Below are positions 46,086-58,070 of a DNA stretch of 64,000 nt, piece after piece (position 1 is the stretch's first letter; each line of letters opens with the position of its first letter). The translations under genes were made by a program, and so were the position numbers. Source of the stretch: Dillenia suffruticosa (lineage: Eukaryota > Streptophyta > Magnoliopsida > Dilleniales > Dilleniaceae). The notes below the pieces were generated by a model. The model was given only the letters and a program-made list of their open reading frames with translations. It had not been told where the DNA came from and did not search any database. The DNA lies in NCBI GenBank assembly GCA_033439265.1, contig JAVTVX010000020.1:20292001-20356000 (forward strand), written 5' to 3'.

Positions 46086-48430
46086 TGTCTCATTGATGCA
46101 AAAAGTCCACTGTTACAATTTGGATTGAAATCCATGTGCATAAACTTATCAAATTTGATTTGAACAAGTGTAGTTGTTATCTGTTGTCAGCTTCTTTTTG
46201 TAAAAGATTGTCTTTCGTGAATTCTATAGCACCGTAATATGGTTACACGTAAGCAAGTCTACGAGAAGGCACCAAAGGGAAGGACAATCTCATTTCTTTT
46301 TCAACTGCGTCCTGATTTGCTTCAAGGAAAGAGGTTTTGGTGCATGATGCAAACATCATCATTCTTCTAACCATTTTGCAATAATTTGCTCTCTCTCTCT
46401 CTCTCTCTCTCCCCTCTCTCTGGTTACTTTGCTGTCCAAGGAGTAACCATCAACGAAGATGCCTCAGACAGGCCATGACTGATATTAATGGTGATTATAT
46501 TATCAGAATCAAAACCAACTCCTTTGATTTTTTTTTCTCCTCTAAGGAGCATTATCATAGAATAATTTGTGTCCATGGGGTGATGAGATGAGACATAAAA
46601 GCTCGCTTGGGGAAAAGGCTCAATCTACAGCACAGGCACAATTGCTCAGGCCAACTTGGCATCATTTAGCTTGTCCTTGTTCTCCATTGATTATTCTCAT
46701 TCACCCACATCTTAGAACAACTCGTTATTGTTGGCTCATCCCCCCCACCCCCCTCCCCCCAAAAAAAGCGCCAAACATCAATACAATTAGTTATTATTAT
46801 CCACTTAGTTTGCTAGACAAGTTGGTTATAAAAATGGAAATTTGAAAGAGTCGGACATTGACCAAACTTTGGCCTTTGTTTTTCCAGGCAAAGGCCAGAA
46901 GCAGGTTACAAAATGCCTGTCCATGTTTTCCTTTAGTTATAAAAATTGTGATCACTGATTGCTCTTCTTTATAAGGGAAATGCCTATTGTCTTGATATGC
47001 AGGGTGCTTACCCTTCTTTAATGTAAAAGGTTGGAATATACTTTGATCATGGGTCAAGTTTAGGTAAATCCTTTTAGGCCCATTTGCAAAGTTGAGCAAC
47101 GAATCTTCTGCAAACTTGTTCTCTTCTTGAAAAGGTGCCCCATGGTTAAGGTTCCTCTCGGGTAGTGCTCTATTGTATTTTAACATGTATCACTGTATCC
47201 AATCTTGCTCTTGAAATTGAACTCATCCAAAGAATCTTAACAACTATATTCATGGTCTGTGGCCTAGTCCACAAATCCGCCACAAGTGCATCTTTTTGTT
47301 AAAACTTACACGTCCTCTTTCACATTGAGTTTGTGAATTTTTGACTTTGAGGAGTCAAGTGGAGAACAATTTTTGAGACCAGAAAATTTATCATTTTTTG
47401 ATAAACATTAATGAATGAAAGATATCTAGATTAAGTGTTCTCATTTGGCAAAGTAAAAACATTTTGTGGCTCCAGACGGTAATACTTGAATAATCAAAAC
47501 TATCCCGATAAATTTAAAAATATCTTAGAAGTAATAATTAAAAAAAAAATGCCGACAAGAGACTAATTCAATTTGAATAACTAATTCAATTTGAATATAT
47601 CTCGAGGGAAGTCATCACTATAACACACTAAAATATATTTTTTTAATGTAATTTCACAAATAATCTTTTTTTAATTGGATTTAAATATTAATTCTCAAAA
47701 TTATAAAATATGTACTTTAGTTAGAAAACTATTTTAATGGTGTAGTGTTTCTATTCTCGCACATCATAACTACTTAATTAAAGATTAAACTCATGTTGGT
47801 ACATTTAGATTTGTGACTTTGAGGAAATTTGACATTTGGGGGGGGGGGGAGAAGAAGAAAAGTGTAAGACCTATGTTTAAGTAAAATTGAATTATTTAGG
47901 GATTAACACAGTTTTAAGTATTGAGAAGGAGAAATAAATTGTCAATGAACTACCAGCGTCCAAGGGCAATTAAGAAATTCTATAAGTACTCCTTTGACAT
48001 GACTTTTTTTAACTTATCTTTTCTTTTTAAGAAGTAAAAATTAATTTTTTTGAAAAAAAAATTTAAAAATTATTTAATTTTTTACTTTTTGAAGTAGTTC
48101 ATTTTTTTTTATTTTTTACTTTTGAAATAAAGTTAAAAATTTAAGTGTATTTGAAATTTTATATCATTTAAATGAGAATATTAATAAAATAAAAATAATT
48201 ATGTGAAAATATAAATGAAATAAAAAATATAAATTTTTAGAAAAGTTGTAGTATTAAAAAAAGAAGAAAAAACTCCTCCCATGAATTTTTTTTTTTTAAT
48301 TATTTTTAAAATTTTTTTCATGAAAAAAAAAACTTTTTTTTAAAAGATTTTAAAAAATTCTGTGGTAGAGTTTCACCCTCTTATAAAGGGCGGAATAATT
48401 AAAAAAATACCTTACCAAACAGACACCAAG
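46086..48430. other. Intergenic region with the second dioxygenase 3' flank
   Basis: The part to about 46770 parallels 26440-26740, including a CT microsatellite at 46388-46411. A G run lies at 47839-47849, and 48000-48360 is almost pure A/T. No gene is supported; the minus frame at 46797-47186 shows no family. Confidence 0.55.
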
Positions 48431-48439
48431 TCCGAGTCT

Positions 48440-48640
48440 CTCACACAACTAAAATAACCGCCGCCCTGATTCAGTCGAGGCCTCCATCATCCGTGTCCCC
48501 CTCTCTCTGTCTTTCTGGGGTGGTAGCAGCTTGATAAAGCCTAACTAAACCTAAACCTAACCCCTTCAACGGTCACTTTCTGCGCCCTCTCGCATCTCTC
48601 ATCTCTCGAAACACCGATCGCCACTGACCTGGTACATTCT
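48440..48640 (+). promoter_or_regulatory. Probable leader exon of the split small gene
   Basis: The stretch is C/T-rich, has no ATG in a long frame, and ends ACCTG|GTACAT with a CT run, as do many plant leader exons followed by an intron. It lies 400 bases upstream of the small coding frame at 49057. Confidence 0.35.
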
Positions 48641-48869
48641 CTCTCTCTCTCTCGTACGAGTTGTGAATTTTGTGCGTGAGCTTGTATGTGTGTGTGTATG
48701 AACGAATTTTGTGCTCGCGATTCGATAATTAGGTTTTTTTTTTTTTTTTTTTTTTTGAACTCGTTTGGAATTATTGACCCGATGAGTCTTTGATTATACG
48801 GTGAAAATAGGGCTTATGTCAAAAATTATTGTTTCTGGGACTTTAGTGTTTGTGTTTTTCTAGTGTTAC

Positions 48870-48987
48870 TTGGGTTAAAGCTTTCTCCACAATGCACTGT
48901 ATGGTTTCTTGGGTTAAGGCTTTCTCCACAATGCACTGTATGGTTTCTTGGGGTTAAAGCTTTCTCCACAATGCAGTGTATCGTTGG
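48870..48987. repeat. Three-copy 39-bp tandem repeat
   Basis: The unit TTGGGTTAAAGCTTTCTCC followed by ACAATGCACTGTATGGTTTC occurs three times with few changes. Confidence 0.92.
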
Positions 48988-49679
48988 TGGAGATTGTTGA
49001 TATTGCCAACCTGAAACTTCTCTCAGGATGGTCAATTTCATTTGATTTATGGTCCTATGGGGGAAGGTGCTTCATTCCTTGACATGTTGATTGCTCCAGA
49101 CATCTACAGGAATAAACAAGGTGTTTGGAGAAATGCCCAAATGGATTTTTTTCTGGCATCTGTACTAATTTAGTTACTATTCTTTGACCTAACTTGTTAT
49201 ATCCCACGTCCTATTATTATACCTATTTTCTTTTAGTTTTTTTTTTGGGGGGGGGGGGCGGGGGGTGAGTGGATATACAAGGCTCAGTCAGTTAGCTGCA
49301 AAATGTGACATATTTTGGCTTCTAATTGGCTTTATCATGCATGTTGACTATTTAAAATGGTTAAGTTAGCTGCAAAATGTGAATTTGCTCACACTCATTC
49401 TCTCACACAAACACACGTTAGATCTATGGTTGATGATCATGCTCCCTCCTTTAGCCTATCTCACTGACCAGCTGTAATGAATGTCAAAATATGAACAAAA
49501 CATCTCTTGTCATTGAAGCTAATATGCACACTTGCGCTCAGAATTTGCAAAATATATAATATGGCATTTTTTATTTTTGGGTTTTCTTTTTTACAAATAC
49601 TAGGAACAGTTGCAATCTATGAAGCACCAATGCATTGCATTTGGAAGTGTCTATGTCGAGCACTTGTCAGGCATGAACC

Positions 49680-50014
49680 TGTTGTTGAATGAACTTAATA
49701 CTCACACAAATAATGCAAAAATGTATTTAGTGTAGGAATATAAATAGTCACTCAATTAAAAGTAATACATAAATATAGCATAAATGGGATAATAAAGGGC
49801 TAATTAAAGGGTTATTTCTGTTTTAGAAGGTGACCGTTGAGAAATAACACAATAACTTTACATTTGCAAATGTACTATGTGTTTTACTCCCTTGGCGTCT
49901 ATATAAACCCATGGGATTATTTTGAGATGACAAAACAAGAAAATTGAGTTTTTCATAGTCTCTCCAAAACATCTCATATTCTCCTTGTCATATATATATT
50001 TTTTATCGTTATCA
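49680..50014 (+). repeat. 5' LTR of Copia element 3
   Basis: It runs from TGTTGTTGAATG to TATCA. A TATA box CTATATAAACC lies at about 49899-49909. Confidence 0.92.
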
Positions 50015-50030
50015 TTGTGGTATCATAGCC

Positions 50031-52910
50031 ATGTTAACCAATAGCCTTTTGCAATCCACTTTTCCTTATCTTGCCAAAAGCAATTATGAAAATTGGAGTA
50101 TACAAATGAAGGCGCACCTTGGATCCCAAGATATTTGGGAAATTGTAGAAGGTGGGTATGAAGAGCCCCAAGAAGGTGCAACTTTCTCTGTTCAATAAAG
50201 AGAGGTTTTAAAAGAAACTCGTAAGTCTATCAAGCTATTGATGAATCCGACTTTGAGAAAGTTGCGGTGGCAACTTCCTCTAAGCAAGCTTGGGATATGC
50301 TCCAAAATGTTCATAAATAAGTTGAAAACGTGATGAAGGTTCATCTTCAAACCTTTCGCAGAAAGTTTGAAACTTTACAAATAAAAGCGTCTAAATACGT
50401 TTCAGACTACTTTACAAGAGTCTTGGCCATAGTCAATCAACTAAGAAGAAATTGTGAGGAAATTGATGACACTGAAGTGGTAGAAAAAATTCTACAACCT
50501 CTAGATGTCAAATACGACCATATTGTGGTGGCTATTGAGGAGTCAAAAGATTTAGAGATAATTACAATTGATGAACTTATGGGTTCTTTATAAGTCCATG
50601 AATAAAGATTCACAAGAAAAAATGAAGAATCCTTGGTGCAAGCTTTTCAAGCCAAGGTTTCGCTCAAAGAAGTAAAAGGAAATTCAAGTGGTGATTGAGG
50701 ATGAGGCCAAGTTTGAGGTCACAGTAGAGGATGGGGTCACGGATATGGTCGTGAACAAGGAGGTTCCTTTAGAGAGGAGGAGATAAGTCAAAATCCAAAG
50801 AAAACAAGGAGAATCATCAAGAAGCCAAAAATATGACAAATCAAAATTCGTTGCTATAATTGTAAAAAATTTGGTCATTATTCTTCCGAATGTTGGTTTA
50901 ATGGTTCCAATCAAGTACAACATAGAGTCAATTATGCAAAAAGCCAAGAAGAAGAGAGATATTCAATTCTCTTGCTAGCATGTAAGGAAGATGATAATGG
51001 AAAGAAAAATCTTTGGTAGTTGGACACCGGAGCAAGCAATCATATGTGTGGCCACAAAGACTTGTTTGTTGAGCTGGATGAATTAGTGAAAGGGAGTGTA
51101 TTTGCTCAATAGATATCCAACAAGGAGAATGTGCAGTGTATTATGAGAATGAACCATATGTGTGGCCACGAAGCGGTGGATCGTGCAGTGTATTTGCTCA
51201 ATAGATGTCCAACAAGGAGATTGAAGAATATCATTCAACAACAAGTATGGAGTGGAAGAAAGCCAAACATTTCTTACTTGCGAGTGTTTGGTTGTCTTAC
51301 TTTTGCACACATTTCAAACCAAAGAAGAACGAAATTAGATAACAAGTGGTAAATATATTTTTATCGGCTATGATGCAATATCTAAATCTTTTGAACCTTT
51401 TGATCCAAACACCAAAAAGATGCATATAAGCCGGAATGTGAAATTGAATAAAGAAGAGTCTTGGAATTGGGATGCAATGAAAGGGGTACAAATCCATGAA
51501 GAAGAAGAAAAAAAGTAAGGAGGAGTGAACATTGAAGTTACCACACCACCATCATCTCCTTCATCATCATCACAAACAACACCACCAATAACATCATCAT
51601 CAGCATCGCCATCTTCATTGTCTTCAACAATTAGTTTGGTGTGAAAGACAAGGAGCATACAAAAACTCTATGAGATAACGAATAAAATTAATTTCATTTG
51701 TCTTCTTGCTAATCAAGAATCAATTTCCTTTGAAGAAGCAAGAGAAGATCAAAGATGGAGAGATACTATGAACGAGGAGATCAAGCCTATAGAAAAGAAT
51801 AACATGTGGAAGCTCGTCGAACTTCCCGAAGGCCATACACCTATTGGGTTTTTAAAATCAAGAAGAACGCCCATGGTGTGGTAGAGAAATACAAAGCAAG
51901 ATTGGTGGTAAAGGGGTACAAGCAACAAGCCGGAATTGACTTTGATGAGGTATTTGCTCCAATTGCCCGCATTGAAACTATTAGATTATTTATTTCTTTC
52001 GCGGCACAATTTCAATGGCATATCTATCAAATAGATATGAAATCCGCTTTTCTAAATGGTTTTCTTAAGAAAGAAGTGTATATGCAACAATCTATAGGTT
52101 ATGTGAAGGAAGAAGATGAAGAAAAGGTCTTAAAATTAAAGAAGGCACTTTATGGATTGAAACAAGCACCAAGAGTATGGAATAAAAGCATTGACACTTG
52201 TTTCAAGGCTAATGGTTTTGTACAATGTCCTTATGAACATACTTTATATATGAAAAAGGAAAATAGAGATATCATGCTTGTTGCTTTGTACGTAGATGAT
52301 CTCATTTTCTTAGGTAGCAATCCTCATATGTTCATGGACTGGTTAGCTATGACTCGAGACTTCGAGATGATTGATATGGGTCTAATGAGCTAATTCCTTG
52401 GTTTGAAAGTCAAGCAGTCAAAAGAAGGAATTTTTGTGTCACAAGAAACTTATACAGTAGATATTCTCAAAAGATTCAAGATGGAAGATGGCAACCCGAT
52501 AAGCACCCCCATTGATTGTGGAGTAAAGCTATCAAAGCACGACAAAGGAAAAATTGTGGATGCTTCTCTTTACAAGAGCTTAGTTGGAAGCTTAAAATAT
52601 CTGATATGCACAAGGCCGAACACCCTTTATGGAGTTAAATTGATAAGTTGGTATATGGAAGAGCCCAAGCAATACATTGAAAGGCGGCCAAAAGAATTCT
52701 TCGTTACATTCGTGGTACTATGTTTCATGGACTAATCTATTCTCTTTGTAAAAATTTTCAGTTTTGTGGATTCTCAAACAGTGATTGGGGAGGAGATTTG
52801 AATAAAAGAAAGACTACAACTGGATTTGTCTTTTACAGCAAAACCGCTTGTGGTCAACTCTTTTCACAAATTCAAGATGCTTCTTGGAATGGCAGATAGA
52901 AGACAATTAA
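50031..52910 (+). pseudogene. Broken gag-pol of Copia element 3
   Basis: Gag begins MLTNSLLQSTFPYLAKSNYE and later shows [21 protein letters not shown] zinc knuckle CYNCKKFGHYSSEC lies near 50850 and a protease site LDTGASNHMCGH near 51020. The integrase is cut to its end (YLLNRCPTRRL near 51200). Reverse transcriptase is long and recognisable at 51830-52390 (DMKSAFLNGFL, LYVDDLIFLG), then a stop at 52391-52393 interrupts it. RNase H is reduced to NSDWGGDLNKRKTTTGFVFY. Several stops and frameshifts exclude a functional protein. Confidence 0.9.
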
Positions 52911-52923
52911 GTTCAAAGGGTGA

Positions 52924-53256
52924 TGTTGTTGAATGAACTTAATAGTCACACAAATAATGCAAAAATGTATTTAGTGTAGGAATATGAATGGTTACTCAAT
53001 TAAAAGTAATACATAAATATTGCGTAAATGGGATAATAAAGGGGAAATCAAAGGGTTATTTCGGTTTTAGAAGGTGACTATTGAAAAAAGGCACAATAAT
53101 TTTACATTTGTAAAAGTACTGTCTTTTACTCCCTTGGGGTCTATATAAACCCATGGGATTATTTTGAAATGACAAGACAAGAAAATTGAGTTTTCATAGT
53201 CTCTCCAAAATACCTAATATCCTCCTTGTCATATATATATATTTTTATCCCTATCA
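52924..53256 (+). repeat. 3' LTR of Copia element 3
   Basis: It is the partner of 49680-50014, with about 9 percent difference by eye. Confidence 0.92.
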
Positions 53257-53424
53257 GAACCTGCTATTGGCATGCCTGTTGCTCATGTTGAACACAGATA
53301 TATACTTGATCAAGTAAAATTTAAACAAATATGATTTTTGGCATTTCTCAGATGCCTCAACCATGTTTGATTTGATATCAGATTGTTCCTTTCTTTTTCG
53401 TTGCAGAAACTGATCGTGGTCTAA

Positions 53425-54581
53425 GCTGTGAACGAATACGAGTAATGGATGCATTTTTCAGTTTTGCTGTATTGCCATATGCATGTTTTGTTGTAGCTTG
53501 TATCCCATGTGTGCATAAATGTCCAGTTATTGAGATGGTGTACCGTTGTGTTCACTTCTTGCCGAATTATGTGTTTTAGTTGCCTTACGTGCGCCGGCGA
53601 CAAATGAATGACCTTGCCCTGCTTATTTTTATTTACTGTAGTCCAGAAAAGAGGAGAAGATTCTGGTTTTTTATAGGCATTCTTAATATTATCCCCTTAG
53701 ATTCATTGCCTTACCATCTTAAGCATCATAAATGTCTGTCTCACTTGCCAACTCTAACAACCAATAATAATTCGTCATCATCATTTGCCAACTGTGATTA
53801 TATCTCTCTAAGTGGGAAAAAAAATGTTGTTCTTGTTGAGAGAGAGAGAGAGAGAGAGAACACATGGTGCAGCCCGTCTGTTTGATGGCAATTGGCATGC
53901 CCCCAAACTTCCTTTAAAGTTGATTGTGTGGCCACTAATTGATTGGCATGTGCAGTGCATGTGCTGTGATATTTGGCATATTGCATGTGATATATATGAG
54001 AATCTTGGAACCCAATGCAAATTATCTAACTGAAATTTTCAGTCAGAATATGCATACAAAACTGAAAATGCTTGTTCACATAAATGAATGGTCATAAATT
54101 TTTGTGTAAGCAAATTTCTAGCATTTAATGAGGTTTTCATCCCTCTAATTGTTTTTTTTAGACAATAAAATCACAGGTAATGCTTCGGAATATTATGCAA
54201 ATTGGTGCTTGAGATCGGTCATTGAAAGTCAAGGTATCTGGTTAGCGTGTAATGTATGTAACATTGAAAGTCAAGGTATCTGGTGACATAAGTTAGATAA
54301 ATGAAATTGCATTCTCTTATCTGCTAACTAGTATCGACTCTTAATGGGACACGAGGATAGATTATATTAGTGTTAAAAGAGGGGAAGACTAGGGGATTGT
54401 CACATGCATGCAGTAACATTACAAATAGCATTTGAGGGAACTGACAGAAAAGTGCATTTTAGTGTTGCTTCTTGCATTTCATGGATTATGTTTTCCCTTT
54501 GCAGATGAGCTCAGTTTTGGTTTCGCTTTGTACTGGTGGGATTGGTCTGGAAAAAGTTGGATTTTCTGCCCACTTTTGGCT
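53425..54581. other. Region between the split gene and the prenyltransferase pseudogene
   Basis: The first part may be the 3' untranslated region of the split gene. A GA microsatellite lies at 53837-53859. TTTGCAG at 54498-54504 could be the acceptor for a leader exon of the prenyltransferase. Confidence 0.45.
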
Positions 54582-55456
54582 ATGGAGAAAGAGAATGGCA
54601 GAAGTTCCAGCAGAATCTATGACAATCTAGTCACTTTTCTAAGAAAATGCATGTTTTATATTCTATCCGTTGGTCCCATTCCCAGTCACATTGCCTTCAT
54701 CATGGATGGAAACAGGAGATATGCTAAGAACACAAATTGGTGGCAGGGGCTGGCTATGGTGGTGGGCTCTTCGCTCTCGTGTCCATGCTCCTAGGGGTTG
54801 GACATGTGACAGTGTATGCTTTCAGCACTGACAATTTCAAGCGACGGCCCGAAGAAGTTCAATCAGTTATGGAGCTTATGCTAGAAAAGATTGAAGGGTT
54901 GATCAAAGAAGAGAGCATACTGACTCAGTATGGAGTTAGAGTGAACTTTATTGGGAATCTAAAACTTTTGAGTGAACCTATCTAAAACTTTTGAGTGAAC
55001 CTGTCCGGTTAGCAGCTGAGAGGGCTATGGAAGCCACTGCTAAGCATTCGGAGGTTGTCCTCTCAATACGCATGGCCTATACTTCCACAAATTAGATTTT
55101 GAATGCTGTTCAAAGATCCTGTGAAGAGAAATGGGAAGAAGCAAGAGGATCGAGGACAAGTGGGTTTGGCTGTAGTGTAATAGGGCTTGAAGATATTGAA
55201 TTCTGTCCTGATGAGCGAACAGATTTAGTAGATATTGAGAAGCATATGTACATGGCGGTTGCACCTGATCCTCATATCATCATCCGTACTTCTGGTGAGA
55301 CTCGATTACAATTTTCTTCTTTGGAAAAGTTCTCACACGCAATTATAATCTCCTTAGGTGCTTTGGCCCGAGATTGGCTTCTGGCACTTAGTTTGTTCAG
55401 TATTGAATTTTCAGCAAAACTATTACTATTTGAAGAGGTTTAAAAAACAAATATGA
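54582..55456 (+). pseudogene. cis-Prenyltransferase (dehydrodolichyl diphosphate synthase-like), broken
   Basis: Intact members add isopentenyl diphosphate units to make the dolichol or polyprenol backbone. The frame starts MEKENGRSSSRIYDNL and has PSHIAFIMDGNRRYAK, including the catalytic Asp in MDGNRRYA, then YAFSTDNFKRRPEEVQ and IIRTSGETRL. It is intronless, as many plant members are. Damage includes a frameshift near 54745, a 23-bp tandem duplication at 54958-55003 with stops, a stop near 55093 (TSTN*), and a frameshift near 55310 after which ALWPEIGF-like text survives only in another frame to 55456. It is not functional. Confidence 0.9.
54958..55003. repeat. 23-bp tandem duplication inside the prenyltransferase pseudogene
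   Basis: The unit TCTAAAACTTTTGAGTGAAC plus CTA occurs twice in a row. Its length is not a multiple of three, so it shifts the frame. Confidence 0.93.
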
Positions 55457-58034
55457 ATCTTTGCAAGATGGTTTCTGATAGCCTAGACTGTTAAAAATAC
55501 TGTATCTTAATTTAAACTCAGCTTCTTGTTGCATAATTTTTTGTAGCAAGAAACATGTTTGGAATCAGACATGCCCTAGGGACATTTTTTTTGAGTCTCT
55601 GCATGTGGTGTGGTATAGGTATGAGAAAATTAAGATGCTTGATGCTGCTTTGCCCTTGTTTGACACTGGTTTGATCAATTAAATCGGTGCCAGATCTTAT
55701 GTAACATCATTTTGTACTCATTTCATGACATAGACATAGGTGATTGGTTTAGAAATGGAAAAAGAAACCGTATCAGGGCTATTTACTGGGTTCTTTGGAA
55801 TGCATTTGTTTGAATTATGTTCAAAGATATGTGTACTTCGGTAAGTGATATCTCTGTCAATGTTATCTACATTCTTTAATGAATCGCAATATGCAAAATG
55901 TACGTATTTAGCTGGGTTTTAGATTTAGATTGGGTTTGTTTTGAAGGAATTAAGAGGGGGGAGGGTCGACAAGAAGGAATAGGCATGACTTTTGTTTCGG
56001 TGAAAAGGAAACGTGGAAGCAAAGAAACTCTCGTTTATATCAAAAAAAAAAAAAAAAAAGAAACTCTCGTTTCCTTGCACTTCTGGGAAATCTCATTTCC
56101 TTACCTTTCTGGGGGATTCTATGGTATGGTACGGTCCAATATCGTAATGGTAAACGTATCTCGTTTATGATAAATAAACCTTCCCCCAACTTGTGAGAAT
56201 ATTTACCATAAAAGAGTTATTACCATAAGTTGAGTCTCGTTATCACTAACAACCACTGATAAGGTTTTATTTATCATAAATGGGTTATATTTATCACAAA
56301 TCGAAACTTTACAATATATCATAAACATTTTTACCACTCATGGGGTCTGTTTACCGTTATGGTTTTTTTTTTTTCATGGTCGCTATTTGAGTTTTGTTTG
56401 ATTAATCTGGTTCGAGTATTATAACACTCATTTTTTAGGGTTAATTCTCACAAATTTTCTTTTGTCATTACTAAAGTTTGAAGTCGAGATCTCTGATTAA
56501 AAGAGTAAAGTGTTTTCGATCAATCAACCTAAAAGAATTTGGTGTTTGCCCTTATGGTATTGAATTGTAAAAAATGGGTTACGGTAGCATATGGTTTCCC
56601 TTCCAAAATGGAGGAATCGGATGTAAAGGACATTGGGAGGAAAAATCAATTCCTCTTGTTCCCCCTATTCCTTCTTATTTTCCATCCCTCGTACCAAACA
56701 TTGCCTTTGTGTAATTTTTAGCGTAGCCATTTTCATTTTCTAAATGTTTTAGCACCACTTACATCCCACCTTCCTGATAAAAAAGACTAAAAAAAAAAAA
56801 AACTAAACGAATTTATTTATGATGGAATTAGAAAATATAAATTGGACTTGTCTCAGCAGAATCGTGCCAAACAGGCAAACCATATTAGAGGAAGAAAATG
56901 TCTTTGCTCTTGGAACATTTCCTAATAAAAAATTCATAATATATATATATATATATATATATAGATGGGTGGAGAAAGTGAAACTAAACGCCCTATGAAT
57001 GGCGCATGTGGCGGCTAACAATTACCAACCGTGGCATGATAAGACCACCATGAGCAGCTATCGTATATTTAGCTTATCTTATTGCTCTTGACTTCAGTTA
57101 TTGAGAAAAAAAATGGAAGAAGAAGAAGAAGAAGAAGAAGGGACCAAGTTCAAAGGAAGGGACCAAGTTACCAAAATATATTAATTAGACAGGACCACAA
57201 GGATAACTAGCAGGAAAAATGAAGGAGAAAAAGGACTTAGGACCACGAGTGTGTGTAGTGGGGGCAGTGATGGTTGATTCAAGGAATAAAAGATTGATAC
57301 CTCAGATTAAAGAATTTCATAGTCCTAATCTCCCAAAAACTTTTTATGTTGCAAATTGCAATGAATGGCATCACTGAATACAAAAGCTCAACAATAATGC
57401 AAATGGTAGACAAGAGATTAGGTTTTAAATATTGATATATAAGATTATTAGATATTACATAACAGTTTATATAAATCATGTAAGCGTGATTCTTAAAACT
57501 AAATCAAACCAGTTGGCAGAACACAATTCCAGAATTGGACCCAAAACCAATCCGCCTCTCGAGATTTCTATAAAATGATTTCTCCTGCTCTTAACAGCAG
57601 AACAACGAAATCCAGAGGAGCCTTCGGTGGAAACGTGTATTAAATGGGGAGTATTGATTGATTGCTGGTGCTATTATGACTACTACCTTTTAACAAGGAA
57701 AGGGATTGCCATTAATGATCATAATTAAAACTTTGTCATAAGCAAAAGTGCAGAGACCATGTTTATTACCTCATGAGAATTTTTTTTTATGCTATATTAA
57801 TTGAAATTTTGGAGTCATACTTTAACTAATTTAATTTGAGATTTATAGTGATCCGTTAAGGGGAGCTATTCTCTCAATATAATTTTTTTCATTTTTAAAT
57901 CATGAATCAAATTCAAAAATTTAATTAAAAGATCTGACGTCACATCTCAAAGACTAACTATTTGTTGGTATTACCTTGTGAGATTAACATAAGCATTGTG
58001 CTCTTAAACAAACTATTAAGCCTCTAATCACATA

Positions 58035-58070
<36 letters not shown>

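Larger units (their letters stand above)
49680..53256 (+). mobile_element. Internally deleted Copia retrotransposon (element 3)
   Basis: The element is flanked by GAACC at 49675-49679 and 53257-53261. LTRs are 49680-50014 and 52924-53256, with about thirty differences, so it is much older than element 2. A primer-binding site TGGTATCATAGC (50018-50029) and a purine tract CAAAGGGTGA (52914-52923) are present. At 3577 bp it lacks most of the integrase core and most of RNase H. Confidence 0.95.
49057..53424 (+). pseudogene. Small unidentified gene split by a Copia insertion
   Basis: With Copia element 3 removed, three pieces join in one frame: 49057-49120, then 49604-49679 joined to 53262-53313, then 53407-53424. 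Junctions are CAAG|GTGTTT to TACTAG|GAACAG, and CAA|GTAAAA to TTGCAG|AAACTG, and phases agree. The product would be 69 residues, starting MGEGASFLDMLIAPDIY and ending YILDQKLIVV, with a Cys/His-bearing middle APMHCIWKCLCRALVRH. The frame stays open for ten codons upstream of the ATG (DGQFHLIYGP), so the gene may be longer. I do not recognise the family. The frame crosses the insertion point without a break, which is the main argument that it was coding. The Copia insertion must have broken it unless the intron-like element is spliced out. Confidence 0.45.

Noticed and set aside
46797..47186. 129-codon minus-strand frame
   Set aside because: No recognisable motif, no plausible promoter or splice context. 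Left unannotated.
51368..51658. Acidic minus-strand frame over CAT/CAC repeats
   Set aside because: It is opposite the Copia 3 gag-pol linker and comes from a trinucleotide run.
53798..54033. Frames on both strands around the GA microsatellite
   Set aside because: Their length comes from the repeat (Leu-Ser or Arg-Glu runs). No family likeness.
55898..56170. 90-codon frame with a lysine run
   Set aside because: The run is a poly-A tract and the two sides share a direct repeat (GAAACTCTCGTTT), so it is more like a duplication around poly-A than a gene.
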